From the NCBI GenBank assembly GCA_037974665.1, contig CM075777.1, positions 13,973,001 through 14,037,000 of the forward strand: a DNA stretch of 64,000 nucleotides. Direction: 5' to 3'. The notes under the pieces were generated by a model. That model saw only the letters and a list, made by a program, of their open reading frames with translations. It made no database searches and had not been told where the DNA came from. The DNA is from Ehretia macrophylla. Taxonomy: Eukaryota; Streptophyta; Magnoliopsida; Boraginales; Ehretiaceae. Below, in pieces: positions 62,401 through 64,000 of the stretch (its first letter is position 1; every line of letters begins with the position of its first letter). The translations under genes were made by a program, and so were the position numbers.

Positions 62401-62900
62401 TCCGTAGGTTGATTAATCAAATAGGCCAAATAAGCATCACAACCTTTAGTAAGCATTTTAGTCGCCTTAATAGAAAAAATTAAATGAGTACTCGTAGACT
62501 TACGACTACCGATAATCTCAATTACGGGTTGATTAGGCATTTCTAGCTTCACAAATTTTCTTCTACAATCTAGATAAGCATAATATTCACCCAACCAATC
62601 CATACCCAGAATTATTTCAAAATCCTTAAAAGGCAAGATAATCAGATCAACAGGAAGGACTCGACCCTCAATACACAATTCACAGGCTTTACACACAGAG
62701 TCAATAAAAATTTTAGTGCCCATAGGTGAACCTACCTCAATCTTATAAGGCAATTTATCAATTTTCAATGCAAAAGATTGTGCGCACATAGGTGTGATAA
62801 ATGAGTGTGTAGCCCAGAATCAATTAAAACTGTAATTGATTTATTATTGAGAAGAAAATGACCTTCAACAACTGCAGTCGTATTAGGAAGCTCCTCTGCA
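59500..62900 (-). pseudogene. Chromovirus pol region (fossil): protease, RT, RNase H, integrase, chromodomain tail
   Basis: The protease VLIDSG motif lies near 62825-62850. Reverse transcriptase (about 61620-62250) shows [30 protein letters not shown] and [11 protein letters not shown]. RNase H (about 61080-61425) has a [20 protein letters not shown] segment. Integrase (about 59900-60760) carries a YHPQTDGQSERT catalytic segment and a PRYVGPF...VFHVSMFRKY C-terminal module. A chromodomain-like VKVLWDHHWLEAATWE stretch lies near 59540-59600. The layout is that of plant chromoviruses. The region is broken in several places. Confidence 0.88.
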
Positions 62901-63009
62901 TCTAAGGCAAATACTCGGGCCTGTCCCCGTGAGGCTGATACTACAGCTGGTACCCTGGTCTGAGTACCCTGTCCAGATGTCTGACCTCTGGTGTTCTTGA
63001 ATTTCAAGC

Positions 63010-64000
63010 AGTCCTTAACCCTGTGCTAGTCACTCCCGCAACCTGTACACCTATTCAATTTCCTCTAGCAATTCTTCTCAGTATGGTCCTGATGCTGACA
63101 AAAGCTGCACTGTTGGTGACGTCTTGCAGCAGTGCCTCCCGTAGGAGCTCTGTAAGAAGAGGTAGCTGAACTACCTTACTGAGATCGTGCTACAGCTGGA
63201 CGAGACTGCCCCTGATTCTGACTCTGAACTGGTCGTGCCTGAGTCTGAGTAGGCCCGGTGTAACTCTGAGTCTGTCTCAGCTGTTGACTCTGACCAACTG
63301 AAACAGTCTGCCTCTGGAATCCCTGACTCTGAGTTTGATGTGGTCGTTTACGGCTGACTTGGTTCCCCAAACATATCTGCTTTGCGTTTCTCATATCTGG
63401 CAGCTATCCTGACTACTGCTGCATAAGTGGGATAATCCTGGGTAGACAGATTCAATAAAATATTGGGCCTCAGCCCTATAACGAACCTCTGAATCCTCTT
63501 ATTCTCCGGCTGCACTAAGGCTGGCACATAGCGGGACAAGCGTGTGATAGCAGTGTCATACTGGTCAACTGTCATGTTGCCTTGTTTCAGATTGATAAAC
63601 TCTTGCTATCGCCTTTCAATAGCTGTCTCTGTAATGAATTTCTCCTAAAACTCTCTAACAAACTCATCCTAAGTCTGTGGTACTGCCTCAGCCTCCCATT
63701 TGGATTTCACTGTATGCCACCATTGCTTGGCATCTCCCTCGAGCAAAAACTCAGCGCAAGCAACCCTTCTCGTGTCATTGTACTCGAGGCCAGTAAGAAT
63801 CTTCTCCACTTTAATCAGCCATTGCTCAGCCAACATATCATCGGGCTCTCCGAAGAAGCTAGATGGACCCCGATTCAGGAATTTCTCAAGATAGTTGCTA
63901 CCACCACCCACTGCTCTACCTTGACCATGACCCGGATTATCTGCAGGTACAAATCCTCTCTACATCTGCAATACCTGTGCTATTTGGCCTATTGCAGCAA
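63010..64000 (-). pseudogene. Chromovirus gag region (fossil), 5' part outside window
   Basis: A retrotransposon gag capsid segment with EFLLEGDAKQWWHTVKSKW lies at about 63690-63800, and a QYDTAITRLSRYVPAL stretch near 63530. A Gln/Ser-rich linker (63180-63350) leads to two CCHC knuckles: CSFCQHQDHTEKNC near 63070-63110 and CTGCG..HRVKDC near 63010-63050. The region is broken in a few places. Confidence 0.85.

Larger units (their letters stand above)
56960..64000 (-). mobile_element. Ty3/gypsy chromovirus (Tekay/Del-like), broken, continues beyond window
   Basis: On the minus strand, running from the window edge towards lower positions, the order is gag with two zinc knuckles, protease, reverse transcriptase, RNase H, integrase, a chromodomain-like tail, polypurine tract and a 2.5-kb 3' LTR. 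Integrase after RNase H defines Ty3/gypsy, and the chromodomain tail plus long LTR suggest Tekay/Del. The coding part is broken, with about eight interruptions in the visible portion. The 5' LTR lies outside the window, so age cannot be estimated here. The flanking bases GTTTT at 56955-56959 would be one copy of the target duplication. Confidence 0.9.

Overview
The window is plant nuclear DNA, almost certainly from a eudicot. Two intron-rich plant genes sit in AT-rich DNA crowded with plant repeats: a Sirevirus-type copia element, a Tekay-like chromovirus, TRIMs, tRNA-headed SINEs, RTE and L1 LINE ends, hAT-like elements and MITEs. No bacterial, organellar or CRISPR features were seen. I cannot name the species.

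Layout. Positions 1-2900 are intergenic with SINE-like repeats. From 10176 down to 2909 (minus strand) lies a nine-exon WD40-repeat gene whose predicted product is 444 residues. Its introns hold a SINE with a perfect 12-bp target duplication and small LINE-tail fragments. From about 12900 to 27200 there is a heavily decayed copia fossil. It is interrupted by a nearly full-length Sirevirus-like element (14920-24612, 5-bp target duplication) and by a 602-bp TRIM (25991-26592, 5-bp target duplication). Positions 27200-35000 are gene-free and packed with MITEs, SINEs, short tandem duplications and one 1.3-kb inverted-terminal-repeat element carrying a GC-rich, gene-leader-like insert.

From 51714 down to 35518 (minus strand) lies a ten-exon A1-family aspartic protease gene of the GPI-anchored A36/A39 type, predicted at 495 residues. 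All ten exons join in phase. The second catalytic motif reads Asp-Ile-Gly in place of Asp-Ser-Gly, which is the most biologically interesting point in the window. Its introns carry several tandem duplications of roughly 45-105 bp, a solo-LTR-like block, a TRIM piece, an RTE LINE end and an unrecognised coding-like fragment.

From 52.5 kb onward come an L1-type LINE end (minus), a non-autonomous hAT element with a perfect 8-bp target duplication (55338-56216), and the 3' two thirds of a decayed chromovirus on the minus strand (56960 to the window end) with a 2.5-kb LTR.

The two host genes show no evident functional link; they are simply neighbours on the same strand. I found no clear sign of a wholly new system. 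The points most worth following are the altered protease motif, the internal promoter-like segment before the Sirevirus third reading frame, the hairpin-bearing composite element near 31.6 kb, and the coding-like fragment inside the protease intron. All splice sites were read by eye from GT/AG signals, phase and family conservation; no alignment or search was run.
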